Source of the DNA: Aspidapion aeneum
Lineage: Eukaryota > Arthropoda > Insecta > Coleoptera > Brentidae
Assembly: GCA_963576565.1 (NCBI GenBank)
Contig: OY755042.1
Location: forward strand, 17,583,272-17,647,271
DNA: 64,000 nt
Reading direction: 5' to 3'
Shown: positions 1 to 12,500 of the stretch, piece by piece
How positions within the stretch are numbered: position 1 is the first letter of the stretch
Layout of the letters: the number at the start of each line of letters is the position of its first letter
Program-made: the position numbers and the translations under genes
Notes under the pieces: model-generated
What the model saw: only the letters and a program-made list of their open reading frames with translations
What the model was told of the DNA's origin: nothing
Databases searched by the model: none

Positions 1-1859
1 GTAAAACCTATTGCTTGAAAATCAATATGATAATCAACAATTAAAAATTAAGATTTTTCTCCTCTAATTAATTACATGTTTCTTATTTTGGTAACACCCT
101 CTACAGCTAATCAAAGATTTTATTATGGTAATCCTAATTTTTTAACAAGCAGAATTTTTTATAAAAAGTGAGTTTTTTTCGTAAAATCAAAAATAAAGGA
201 TTTTTCCTCTTGTAAACTCCATCCGGGGACGCATTGTATAATGAGCGCGTAAGGGTTTTGAAATAATTATTTTATGGAAAAAGTTTTTAATATAAATAAA
301 ATTTCCTAAAGCCGATTAGTCTGTGGAGGCGCAGGCGGTGCAGAGTTATATCGGAATAAAAATATTACAAATTGGAGGTAAAAATCTAATTGGGCAGAGT
401 TTGGTAAATTTTGATTGCACTTTTAAGAAGAGACTTAACTGCACGCGTATTTAAAACTTCATTACGATAAGTGAAACAGTTCTAGACAAAATAATGTATC
501 AAAAAATGACTAAAAATTAGGTAATCTAGGGACGTTTTTTGAGGGTTGAGGTTTATTTTTTTTATTGAGGATTTAAATGAGCGCTAAGGAATTCCCTTCT
601 CTACTAACTGCCAAAAGAGTTATCAAAAGATATTAAATCGTTTTCCAATAAATGAATTATTTCAAAACCATTACACGCTTATTATTTGCCATTCGCAGAG
701 CTCCCTCTTAAAGAACGACGAAACAATTAACTGTTAACACTTTTTAGGTGTCCAATAGAATTTGGACCTCCGTGAGGATAAACTTCCACGGAAACATACG
801 AGAAAAACAAAATTATTTTTACCCCCTTAGCAACCAAAAGTTGTTCGGTTTTTGATTTACGGGTACTAAAATATACGTTCCAAAGCGATCAAAAAAAAGT
901 TTATTATTATTTTATTATTAAAAATAAAGAGGTTATTAAAAAACAAAAACGTATTAAAAACGATAAAAAATTTAAAAAATAAAATATTGAGTGTGATAAG
1001 TCATTTAGGGGAAATTTTACTCTGATTTCAAAAATCGAACAAAAAGAGTTCAATTGTATGAGAATAATACCTTACTTTGTGTCTTATCTCAAAAACTACA
1101 AGTAACGTTATTAAAAAACTGTAAAAAACAATTTACACTAAAATTAAATTTTCGTAAATAAAAAACTTATAGGCCCCTCCCAAAATGCAGACATTTTAAA
1201 AACAGATTGCTATACCAAGTTGCGGTTTTCACTTTTAGGAATACCTGAAACCCCCCAAAAACAACGAATTTGGGACTCTCTGGAAAACCCTAATAATATA
1301 GTACATAAATCTGAGAATAATGACCTAATTATTTTGGAATTTTAAAGTCTGTCAAAAATCGATTTTTATGAAAAATTAGACCGACTATAATAAACTACAA
1401 ACGGTACTGAACTAGACCACTAGTGGGTAACGCCCGAACTACTTGTTACAGTTAATGTACTTTCAGCTGTGAAATAATTGCATAAATTTCTGCAATTCAT
1501 TGCCAAGGCAAAATTTCACGGTTAGTGTATTTTAGAGCAGTTTGTTTAAAGGTTTGTCGATAGGTGGCAAAGTAGGTTTTGAACAAGTTAATATTCCTGC
1601 TTATATTTTTTTAGTAATTAAATAGCATACGAGTAATAATAATATAAAAACAATAAAGTTTTTAATTTTTACGGGGCAACAGGTTTAAGGATAGAGCAAG
1701 AAGACCAGACAGAAGATGATAAAGAATACTATGAATTAACAAAGAATGAGTGTAGATATTCTGGTAAATCGAGTTTTAGGGAAATACAGTGTGTCCAAAA
1801 AATAATAATATCTGCAATAATTGATATAACATTTTAAACTTTCTTAAAATATACATTTA
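1..1859. other. Intergenic, no gene seen
   Basis: AT-rich, no convincing open frame. The part around 960-1160 resembles the right arm of the fold-back element at 61145-62067 (TGTGATAAGTCATTT here against TGTGACATGTCATTT there, with similar following text), so it is probably a decayed copy of that family. Confidence 0.5.
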
Positions 1860-2229
1860 ATTAGAAAGGAAATTTGCCATCCATATAATAGTAAGGATTT
1901 TTTGAAAATATATTCAAAACGCAAATTTTAAAAATAAAAAAGCATGGAAAATTCACACCACTCTGGAATTTCTTTATTTTTAGGTATAATTTTCTATTAA
2001 TTGTTCACACCTATTGTAATAACATTGCCAACTTAACAACTTGAAAAGTTACAAAACTTCGGAATTAAAACTTCTTTACCTCTTTGGACGTAGGTAAACT
2101 ATCATACTGATCATACCTGAAAATATTTGTCTGCATGCTTATATAACTTTACAATAAATTCTTGTTACTAAGATTAAAAATAAAAGTATGTAATAAAATG
2201 CTCATTGCTTGCTTTATGTTTTAAGCTAA

Positions 2230-2310
2230 TGTGCAGTCTTTAAAAATTATTGTTGTTAGCGTCTTCTGTATGTAGAATAAGTTTAATTTAGAGCTTTTAT
2301 TTATTTCAAG
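2230..2310 (-). pseudogene. Decayed copy 1 of the Osiris terminal exon end
   Basis: Read on the minus strand it aligns to the last codons of gene A and the start of its 3' UTR. YSTYRRR and the following stop are preserved (stop TAA instead of TGA). An in-frame stop interrupts the codons just upstream. No splice acceptor or tail region remains. Confidence 0.7.
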
Positions 2311-2611
2311 TGTGACCTTAGAGTAAGAAAAATATCTTACCTTAAGAATATGACTCTTTTAATGGATTTTTTTTTAATTTGTTTTAAAACACGAAGTTCT
2401 AAAAATAAATTGGCAACGAAACTTTGTATTAAGTAAAAAACTATCTTACTAATCATACCTCAAAATATTTGTGTGCATGCTTATGTAACTTACTTTACTT
2501 TACTTACTTTACGTTACTCAGATCAAAAATAAAAGTTCAAAATAAAATACTAAAAGTTCACAAATAGGTTTATATTAGTAATAAAGAAATTAAATCCTTG
2601 CTTTACGTTTT

Positions 2612-2690
2612 TAGCTAATTTGCAGTTTTAAAAATTTTTGGTGAAGCGTCTTCTGTATGTAGAATAAGCTTAATTTGGAGCTTGTAATTT
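2612..2690 (-). pseudogene. Decayed copy 2 of the Osiris terminal exon end
   Basis: Minus-strand similarity to the end of gene A. AYSTYRRR is preserved in frame but the stop is lost, and an internal TAA lies upstream. It is closer to copy 1 than to the real exon, for example in the shared GTCTTCTGTATGTAGAATAA on the plus strand, which suggests a second duplication of an already decaying copy. Confidence 0.7.
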
Positions 2691-3247
2691 TTTTAAGTAA
2701 GAAAAAATATCTTACTTTAAGAGTGACTCTTTTAATAGAAAGAATGTTAGCCATCCATTTAATAGATATTTTTTTAATTTGTTTCAAAACACAAAATTTT
2801 GAAAATAAATTGGGAACCAAACTTTATATTACTGCAGAAATGATTTATTTTTAAGTATAATTTTTAAAGAATTTTTTATACAAATTCGAATAATATTTGT
2901 GACTTTTTTTTAGACTTTCAAAAAGAACTATTGTAATAAGAACTTTTTTCCTCTATGCGCGTTCTCTATCATTCCTTAAAATAATTTTCTGTTACATAAT
3001 CATAATGTTACTTTAAAATGAATCTTGAGTTTAATTTCTACAGAATGTTTCGCAATTCAAATAAAAATTCTAACCAAATCTAAGAAGTTTCAAAACTTCT
3101 GAGACTGCCAAAGTTAGTTATCTTGTTATTAGAAGTGTTTTGCTCTCTGGGCGTTCCCTATTATACAAATCATACCTTGAAATAATTGCATTGCCTGTGT
3201 AGAAAAAAGGAAAAACCAAGCAAAAAAAATATATTCAATAAATGATT

Positions 3248-3253
3248 TTTATT
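3248..3253 (-). terminator. Polyadenylation signal of Osiris gene A
   Basis: AATAAA on the minus strand about 88 nt past the stop codon. Just before it is an AU-rich stretch with repeated ATTTA words (about 3261-3280), which could affect mRNA stability. Confidence 0.55.
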
Positions 3254-3340
3254 CAAAAATAAATAAATAAATTATAAAATAAATTAAATCTTTGTCTTTT
3301 GTTTGTAACTACAACGTACAGTCTTTAAAAAGTATTGCTC

Positions 3341-3538
3341 TCAGCGTCTCCTGTAAGTGGAGTAGGCTTCATTTTGAGCCTCCTTTTGTTTCTCTTCTTC
3401 AGTAAACGATCTGGCATAAGGGTACTGAGCCGAAGGAGAACCATAAGCGGTTTGGGGAGCACCATATGACGTTGAAGGTTGCGAGTAGCTGCTACCACTT
3501 ATACTGTTTCCAAGGCCACCGAGGAAGTTGCTACCACC
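3341..3538 (-). CDS. Osiris gene A exon 5 (C-terminal tail)
   Basis: The acceptor is TTTTGCAG before GGTGGT; the stop TGA is at 3343-3341. It codes for 65 residues: a Gly/Ser/Tyr/Pro-rich stretch with repeated SYGAP/AYGSP words, then EEKQKEAQNEAYSTYRRR. The AQNEAY segment corresponds to the family's AQXLAY motif. Two decayed relatives of the end of this exon lie downstream. Confidence 0.9.
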   Translation of the reverse strand, partial: GGSNFLGGLGNSISGSSYSQPSTSYGAPQTAYGSPSAQYPYARSFTEEEKQKEAQNEAYSTYRRR

Positions 3539-6500
3539 CTGCAAAAGGAGGTAACATAATAAGTTACTTATTGTGGAAATTACAGATCACACCAATAGGT
3601 TGATATGAAAGGTGATAATTACACTTTTTACCACAACACAAGCAAGGGTATTACCGAAAATCTTCGTACAGATCTGTATGTAATGTAGCACTACTACACA
3701 CCGATCCGAACCGAACCGCCACGGGCAAATAAATAAAACCGTAATTTTTGCAAATTTTTTTTTTTAATGTGTGCTATTATTTTACTAGAACTCAAAAATA
3801 ATATTCTAAACTTTCTCCCTTCAAATATCTATTCTTCGCTTTGTTCTGACCAGTGGCGGATTCAACAGGAATTCAGGAAGCAAAAACCATAATATTTATT
3901 TTCCTTGCTGTATTTAATAGGCTCTAAAACTAAATTCTTTCACAGGTTTTTGTCAAAAAATTGGTGATGTCCGACATCTTAAATTCTAAGATGATCAACA
4001 TGATTCTTTTTTATTTCACTAAAATTGGTTTGGTAATAACGAATTTATACGGAAATGAATGCAGACAGGATTGGCAATGCAATCGTATAATCTGTAAAAC
4101 AATGGCTAAATCAAAAATAGATTTTTTAAGAACCACTACACCGATTTTACTCATTTGCACATCGTTGTGTATGGGAAAAGTAGTGCTTTTCTATAAATTA
4201 AAAAAAAAACTAAAACATTTGCGGAAACTAAGAATAAAGACGCCATTTTGAAGAATCAAGTATGATTTTGTCCGCCATCTTAAATTTTAAGATGGCGATA
4301 AACTTTGATCATGATCTTTAAAAAGCAATCAATTCTCACCAGAATGTTTTTCATTTCATTAAAATCGGTTCAGTAGTAATGAATTTCTAAGGAAATAAAT
4401 GCAGACATGATTGGCATGGCAATCGTATAATATGCAAAACAATGGTTGCAACAAAAATATTTTTTTTTAGAACCACTAAACCTATTTTGCTCATTCGTAC
4501 CTTGTTGTGCGTGGTAAGAATGCAGCTTTTTTACTGATTTAAGAAAAATAATTAAGACTTGTTCGCAAAACGAGAATAAACGAGCATCTTTGAAGGGTAC
4601 ATTTTAATTTCGTCCGCCATCCTGGATTTTGAGATGGTGGACAATAAAATACATTCAGTCAAAACTCTTATTAATTCTCTTAAATTGTCCGTTTTTTTTG
4701 GCCCACCCCGTATATTGTATCTATATTTTTTTATTAGTAGAGATCGAGGGGACCCCTGCAATACATCAGGGCAGTCTGAAATCCAACAGAGGGGACATGG
4801 CCCCCCTTAGCTACGCTAATGTCTAATCCTCTGGTTATGGGTTGTAAGTTTCAAACCTTATTGGGCTGGGTTCTGTTAGAGTCCCTGTATGTTGACATAT
4901 TTGGAATATATCCAAATATGTCAACATACAGGGACTCTAGGTTCTGTTTGCTTATCTGGGTTCTGTGTGCTTTTCTAGAACTTTTTGTAAATAGGAATTA
5001 TAACATTCCGAAGAAAGAATATTGGTTGCATATTAGCATTTTATATTGTTTCAGGTAAAGTTCTTCCAGCTGCTGCAAAGGAGACATGGCTGACATGCAC
5101 ATAGGGTGGGGCTCGTGTTCACAATTCACATTTTCAAAAGCGAGACCAATTATAACAGCGGGATAGATCATTTAGGGTACTTTGGTGTATATATGTTAAA
5201 GTAGGTAACTGATCAGGAGAGCAGCACTCACTATGTGACCTAGGATATTCTGCACATTCTTCCTGGACAACTATAAAACACAAAAATTAGCAACCAAATT
5301 ACCTCTTGACAAAAGTGTTATATAAAGTATATTGTGATTGAGCCAGCCCCCTAATATATGTAAGGAACTTACATGTTTGTTATTAAGAGAGATTAATTTT
5401 AATATTACTTATTTAGTGTGTTGAGTTATACAATAAAAAATTAATTAATTTTCTTTTAATAAAGTTTTAAACTACCCACATACATAATGTAGTTTTATTT
5501 TCTGAATTTACTGCCAAAATATTTGCATTGTTTCATTTTGAATATGAAACAATGCAAACATTTTGGTGCAATCAAAATTTAATTTTTAAAATTCGCGGCT
5601 ACCGCCGCCGCGCCAGCTGGACGATTACAGCGCTCCGTTCGATAGATCAGGAACTAAAAATCTGGCAAAGAATGAGTGTCCCATCTTTTTTACTAATCTT
5701 ATTTAACCTAATCTGTGCTTCGTACAGACCTGAACATTTACCCAATGACAAACAAAACATTGAGTCGAGCGACGCACAAAACACTAGTTTGATCGGCGTC
5801 ATAAATGCGTTAGCAAACAATTCTTCCAACCAAGTCATTAATCGAACGGTTTGTAGAGTTCCCATGATAATTCAGTTTTTTTGACAACATCAATGGTACT
5901 TGGGATTGGTTTTGCAAGTTTGGATGATCAGAACAAAATAAATCACAGACATTTAAATTTTAAAGGTATTATACTAAGAAGACTTATATACACAAATATT
6001 TCATTTGCTATTTTGGGTGTCGAAATTAAAAATGCCAATTCAGAGGTCTGTTTGCTGTTCGGTTCGTTGCTCTGTTTGTCGTTCATCAAATTGTTCAGAT
6101 CTGCATATAATAAAACTTTAGTCGCGATGGGTTTTAACATAATGGTTACTTTTTATATCATAAAAGCAGACAAAATAACCAACGTAGTTTTTATTATATT
6201 AAATCGCGTAAGTAGTTTTAAGGAGATACGGGTTGGTATAAACAACAAAATTTCATACTTTAAAAAATATCCGACCTAGATAAACTTTCGAAGGTTTTTT
6301 GTTAAAATATGTTTATGCCGTTTTATGCATATTAGTTTTTTTGTCAGAGAGTAAACCAATGAAATATTAAAATTCGGTTTAATACTCACACTTCGTCCGA
6401 AGAACATTTGAAAGAAAGCGATACCAGAAAGGACCAACGCGATTTTGCCAATGATCAAAGCTTTAGTGGCGATGAGGGCCAGTTTACCAAGGACCAATGG

Positions 6501-9500
6501 GGTGAGAGCAGCCAAGGTAGCAGAGATTCCAGCGATGCCAAAGCCCATCATGCTTCCTTTGTTTTTGTTTCCTCCTTTGCGACGACCTATAATAAAACAA
6601 GAAGGTGTAATATAATATACGATTATTATAATAAAATATATTAAAATTTTCGTGCTTTACGTAATGCTACTAGACAAAAAATAATATAATATATAAAAGT
6701 ACTATTCTCGTCTTTTGTTTCTTGCTGTTGAATAATATTGATTACATAGTACAACTGCAATGCCTTATACTTTTGTACGCCCAGATACTATCTATGTATG
6801 TAAAAATATATTATACATCCTATACTAAAGAGCTAGGAAATTATCATTAACTTTTTTAAGGTTATAAAATTAACAAAAATTTTAATTTAACAACTTATGT
6901 TTTAACCAATGCAACATATGTTATTCTTGTCTTAGTCCACCCCAAAGCAATTGTTGGAACAAATATGATTACTAAATAAAAGTATTTGAGTTAACGAACG
7001 TTAAAAAGAGATAATTAGTTGCTTTTTTGCGTAAATGTCTGTGTGTATGTTCGATATTAGATTCTAAAAACGCTTGCCAAGTCTTTGCAAAATTTTCTAA
7101 AAAATCGATCTTACTCCGCCGCGACCGTTTTTTTGTATTTATTTTTGCAGATAATAAGGTTTTTAAAATAACTTAAATAGACTAAAATTTGTTTAAAGTA
7201 TTAGTTTCTAAGATTCTGAGTTGAATTTTTTTTTACTTATTTCTAAAGCGCAAATATAACAAATTATAAGCTAGGAAGAAGTTTTAGTAGATTTTTAGGC
7301 TTTATTTAATGTGGGTTTGTGTTCTGACTGCCTATTCATATTTAAACTTTCTGTATTCAAGTATGGGTCTGCAGGTAACTACTTTAGTACTAAGTTTTAA
7401 GGAAAATGCCTTCTGTATTCATATTTCTGTTTGCGGCTAGTGCTAGCCAGGTAAATGTCGTATTTGATTGGATATAAATTTATTCAAGTAAATAAATTAT
7501 TATTATTCAAAATTATAAAATCAAATTCTTTGTGAATTGGTTAGATCCTGATTTAAGTGTAGATAAGGGCCTATTATTGTTGTTAAGCTTATAAAAAAAA
7601 AGATCGATCAAATCAATTTTCTTGCAGTTTGTCAATAAAAAGATACCTAATTAAAAAAATACTAAAAATTTATTTTTTTCATAAATTTTTATAAAAGGTA
7701 GACATTCTTTGAGAGGCCAGATCACGTGATACATAACATAAATAACTAAAGTTATTAATAAAAAAACAAGAGTTCTCTCTCTTTTTTATTTATTTTTTTT
7801 TAAGTCGTAAAATTGATCTTTTGTTATAATTTTTGCCATATTGTTTGATATAAAAAATAAAACATTTTTTTGTGTCTGCTAAGGGCGTGTGCAGGAAGGG
7901 AATAAGGGAGGGCGGATGCCTCTTCCTCCCTGTTCGTAACAGGTTTTTTAAAATTAGATCAAGATGTTCAAATAGATTATGAATTTGACGCCCCTCCTCT
8001 CCCGAAGTTAAGAAGGCCATGGATATCCAGTCTCCTCTTCTGTTTTAAACTGGCAACGCTGTTGGTGCTATAAAAAATGTTACTTTTTAGTAGATAATTT
8101 TTCGTCTATTTAACAAAATATATAATTTTTGTTTAAATAACACTAGTTAGGTTCGACCAGGCAGTGCCCCGCCAAGTTCGCGCAAACTGCTGTACAACCT
8201 TTTCTTGAAACATTACAGCACATATTTGACCTATCTATAATTCTACTTAATAGTAATAATACTAAACTTTATTATACAAACTTTTCCAAACTAGTAAATA
8301 CGTTTCATTTTGTAATGTATATTGGAGAACTTCGCTATACTTTTATCTCAACTATTTTTACGGAATACCATTTTCGCATACTTTGCTTTTTTTACATAAA
8401 ATGTTTTTGTTAATATTCTAATTGTTTTCATATATTTTTACATACCTATATACCAAAACTTTTTTACTTTTTAATAAGTCTTTTAAGTGAATACAACAAT
8501 CAAGTACTTATTTTTAATGTTTTTTTGTCAAAAAGTAATAAAAATATTGCCTTTTGAAAAGTTTAGTAGACTTGTTTTTGATTTTTCACATTTTGTCCAG
8601 CTAGCGCTCCTTTAAAGGCGCGAAAGGAAACGATTAATAAAATATAAAAAAACCGTTTCGCATGTTCCTTTAAGGCTAAAATAATTAAAAAAAATGACAC
8701 CTTATTTGTTTGTTGCGACTTTCCAGTTTGACTTATTGAAAGCACAGATAAAAATCCTTTTGGACTTGGGCAAAAATTTAAAGCAAAACAGGAAGAAGCA
8801 ACATTTTTATCAAATAAATGGATGTTAAAGCACACACAAGTATTTTTAAAATGGTGAAAAAATATGAACCACCATCAAACGTTTCCAACTAAAGATTTTA
8901 GGCAAAAAAGAAATAAAAGAGCTACTAACTATACACAAAATAGTATAGAGTAATATTATCAATAGAAACCATCAACAGAATATAGCTGCATCTAAAGGAA
9001 AGCAAAGGTGAATAAAAGTCCGTCTTTATATTGGATAGCTAATTAATATAGATAAGAAGGTAGTATGCCTTTGTAGATATTTTTCAAATATTTCCAAACA
9101 CGGTTCGTGACAGCAGCATCAAAAGCATCGGCCCTCACAAGCCAAAGAATTTTTAAGAAATTTTCCACATATTTCCAAAAACAACCTGGGTAAATGACTG
9201 CTAGGGGTCTCGGGCCCACTCCAATGTGTGTAGTTGCTTGTAGATCTAGTTAGAGAAATTGAATATAACATACCATCTTAGGTAAACTACGATGGTTAAA
9301 TCCTATCGTAGTAGGACTATCACAAAGGCAAATTACAGTGGTTTTTAGATAATACAAAAAACAAGCATTTGCTGCGGAGTACATAAATCAATGTGGCACC
9401 CAACTTTCGCATTACATTCTTTTTTTTTATTTAATGGGTAGGGAAGTTCGATGAAAACGGATCGCGCCTAGGAAGGGCGCATATGATGATGTAAGCAAGA

Positions 9501-12500
9501 AAAGTTCATGTTAAGGCCCACTTGACCAAGCCTATGCCCACCTCCCTACTACTACTACTTAAGTTTTTATACTGGCATGCAACAATCTACAACCTACTAA
9601 AAATTAAGAAAAAAATACGTTACGATTTTTAGAACCTTCTTCAAATGCGCGGGCAATGGCTTCAGTGTCGGGGAATTTCATTTTCAGAGTTCTACCAGCA
9701 AACAATCTGGCTGTAGCTTTGGTCAATGCATCAATTTGAGAATCATTTTCAGAATCTTCTTTAAGAGCTTTGCCAAGGCGATGTGCTGAGCTGTCACTAA
9801 AAAATATATGTTTTATAAAAAACTTTAAGTTTACCAATTCAGTTTAAAATACCTACAGAAAACCAATATTCATGAAAATATTGTATAAGTAATTTGAATT
9901 AATAACTTGGGTTTTAATTTTGATTTATTTAGTTGGTTGCAAGCTGGGGTTGGTTGTGAATCTAGATTTTTCATGGCTGATAGTGTTTCGTCGTTTTTAG
10001 TGATCACTATAATTGAATTGCAAAAATTGTGGTGGAAATGATTTTTTTTTCTAGTTTTTTCTGATAGATAAAAAATTTTAATTACTGGTATATTTTAAAT
10101 ACTATACCTATTTATAACAATAAGTTAATTTAATCGAAAGTAATGTTATAATTTCTCGTAATTTTTCCAGAAAAATTTAATAAAGGGGTTGACAATTAGG
10201 AATAATTTGTTAAACAAAAAAGTATTTGTTATACAATTTGTTTCAAAGCCCGTTTTAATTTTTTTTAAAAGGAAAAGCTAAAAGCACGAACGGTTTAATG
10301 ACAGCTAAAACAAAAAAATTATTGGTATTGTAATTTAATACATTAAATAATTGAATAAAAAAGTAAACTGACTGTGTTACACATCTAGATATAAAACCAA
10401 ATTTTCTTTCATCACTCATTTAAAATGTTATCGGAAAAATTAATAAAATGAGCTGCAATGCAGTTTTTTCACTTGAAAATAATTGTTAAAATGCGTTTTT
10501 GTGGTTGGATTAAAACGACAGAAAAAAATCATTCTTCAATGCCAACGTAGTTATTTTTTTAGGTTATACCAGAAAAAGGTTTTACACTTACCCAATAAAA
10601 TTAACACCAGGCAAAATTTCAATATTTGGATTTCCTGCAAGTGTGTCCATTGACCTCACTACTCTCTGTGTCGCACAGGAAGTAGAGTCTTCTACTCCAG
10701 CACAGTCTAATATTTCTTTAATTAGATCCTTTTCCTAACAAGAAAATAAATAGAACTTATACCACCTAATATTTGACTAATTTCTAAATAAAAGGGAAGT
10801 AAATAAAACTTTTGGTAACTTCTTGTGTGACCAAAATAAGTATATTACTTATAATAGATGGGTCAGTTGTATCATAAAGAAGGGTTGAAAAATAATTAAA
10901 TGGATCCATGACGGATGAATGAACCTTCCTAGCTAGCCACAATTCAAGTTAAAAATATCTTAGTAACTAAAGCTTCTACGAAGGTTTTGGTTATAACATA
11001 AATTATTGAACAAAATACTACTTTATTCCGAAAATCACATGGTCTGTGAGAAAGTGTTTTTAAATTTTCAATTGTCAAAAAACAGTAATTAGCATTAATG
11101 GATTTTGACCAAAATCTAATCAGCTCGAGTCGAGTGTCGAACACTACTTTACCTAAAAATTTTATAAAAATGGGTTCAGCGGTTTAGGAGTTATCGTGTT
11201 ACGGCCAGACATACAAACACACACAGACAGACATCACGACGATATTGCTAAGATAGGTCAAAATACACCCAAATAACACATTTTTGGGGCTATCTGAAAA
11301 AAACATGTTTTTCGTCAAAAATAATAGTTTCTCTAGCCATTACTGCGGGAGCTAGGAAAGTAAAAATTGTTGTCTGTATCTATTAATTATTTTTATTGTG
11401 TAAATTGTCTAATAAACCATGTTACCTGCGACATATTTTGCAACTGAATATTATTCATGTTGTTGCAAATTAAAACGGTTTTTGTGAACCTGAGGCTATC
11501 AAATAAGATAAAATACAATTTTTACATCTGATGTTCCCAAGCATACTTGTAAAATTTACTTCAAATTAGGATTTAGGTTTTAGTATTTCATAAGGATGTC
11601 TATTTTAGGTTTCTTAATTAGTTACATTAATCAGGGGCGGATCTTGGAACTTTATGTGGGGGCATAAAATAAGAGTAAATATTGCATAAAGCTATTTTGC
11701 ATAGTCACCTACACAGAAGGTGTATTCTGTATCAAAAATTATTATAGTTTGAGATTTGGGGGAAGGCATAATTTTCCTTTTCTCTCCTCCCGTCGATTTG
11801 CGCCTGTATTAATATACCAAAGTTGTGTATTCTAATGGTTTTTCGGATATTTAGAAAAAATAGGGAGTGCTAAAAGTATTTTTCTCCAGTTGATGTAAAA
11901 TCTCTCTTACTTGTGTTAAAACAAAGTCGCTTGTTTGTTCTACTAACACTACTTGCTGTTTAAAAAAGTTACCTGGCCCAATATTTTTAGTTTTTAAGCT
12001 TTCTAAAAATCATGTGTGTGTGTGTATGTCTGTTCGTAACACGTTAGCTCTAAAGCCGTTAAACCTCTTTTCATGAAATTTTTAGTTAGGATAGGTACGA
12101 TAATGTAAAGCGCTGGTTAGATTTTACAATACAGAAAAATTGAAAATATGCTAAATTTTTAACGGAGCATCGTATTAGCATGCGGTTTTCGGTATATAGT
12201 GGAACACGTTTTTCCCAATAATATATATAATTACTAAAAACATTGTAGGAGCTTCCGTTACTAAGATATTTACTAAAACTTTTGTAAGGCTAATATAGCG
12301 TGGAGTTGACTTGGAGTGTTCTAATGGTCTAGGAAGGTATCAGTTCCATCATGGATCGATCGATTTATTTTTGTTAAAATATTTTAAAATAGTAACTTGT
12401 AAGTTATTTAATTTTTTAAATAATTTTTGCCTCTCAGGACACTTACACCAGTGTTTACCAAAGGGTCTACACTGCTAAGTGCTACAATCCCAGGTTTAAA

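Larger units (their letters stand above)
1860..3200 (-). repeat. Degenerate tandem array derived from the 3' end of Osiris gene A
   Basis: Segments recur: the AATCATACCT word at about 2106, 2452 and 3168, the block AAAACA...AAATAAATTGG at 2380-2410 and 2785-2812, and the terminal-exon-like block at 2230-2310 and 2612-2690, matched by the real exon at 3310-3400. The apparent unit is about 350-380 bp. Copies are diverged, so boundaries are approximate. Confidence 0.7.

Noticed and set aside
3961..4251. 96-codon plus-strand frame
   Set aside because: It lies wholly in the 3966-4640 tandem repeat and is not preserved in the second unit.
5881..6279. 132-codon plus-strand frame and an opposing frame at 5943-6140
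   Set aside because: AT-rich hydrophobic translation without motifs; neither strand shows a convincing gene. Only the 5672 signal-peptide frame is kept, at low confidence.
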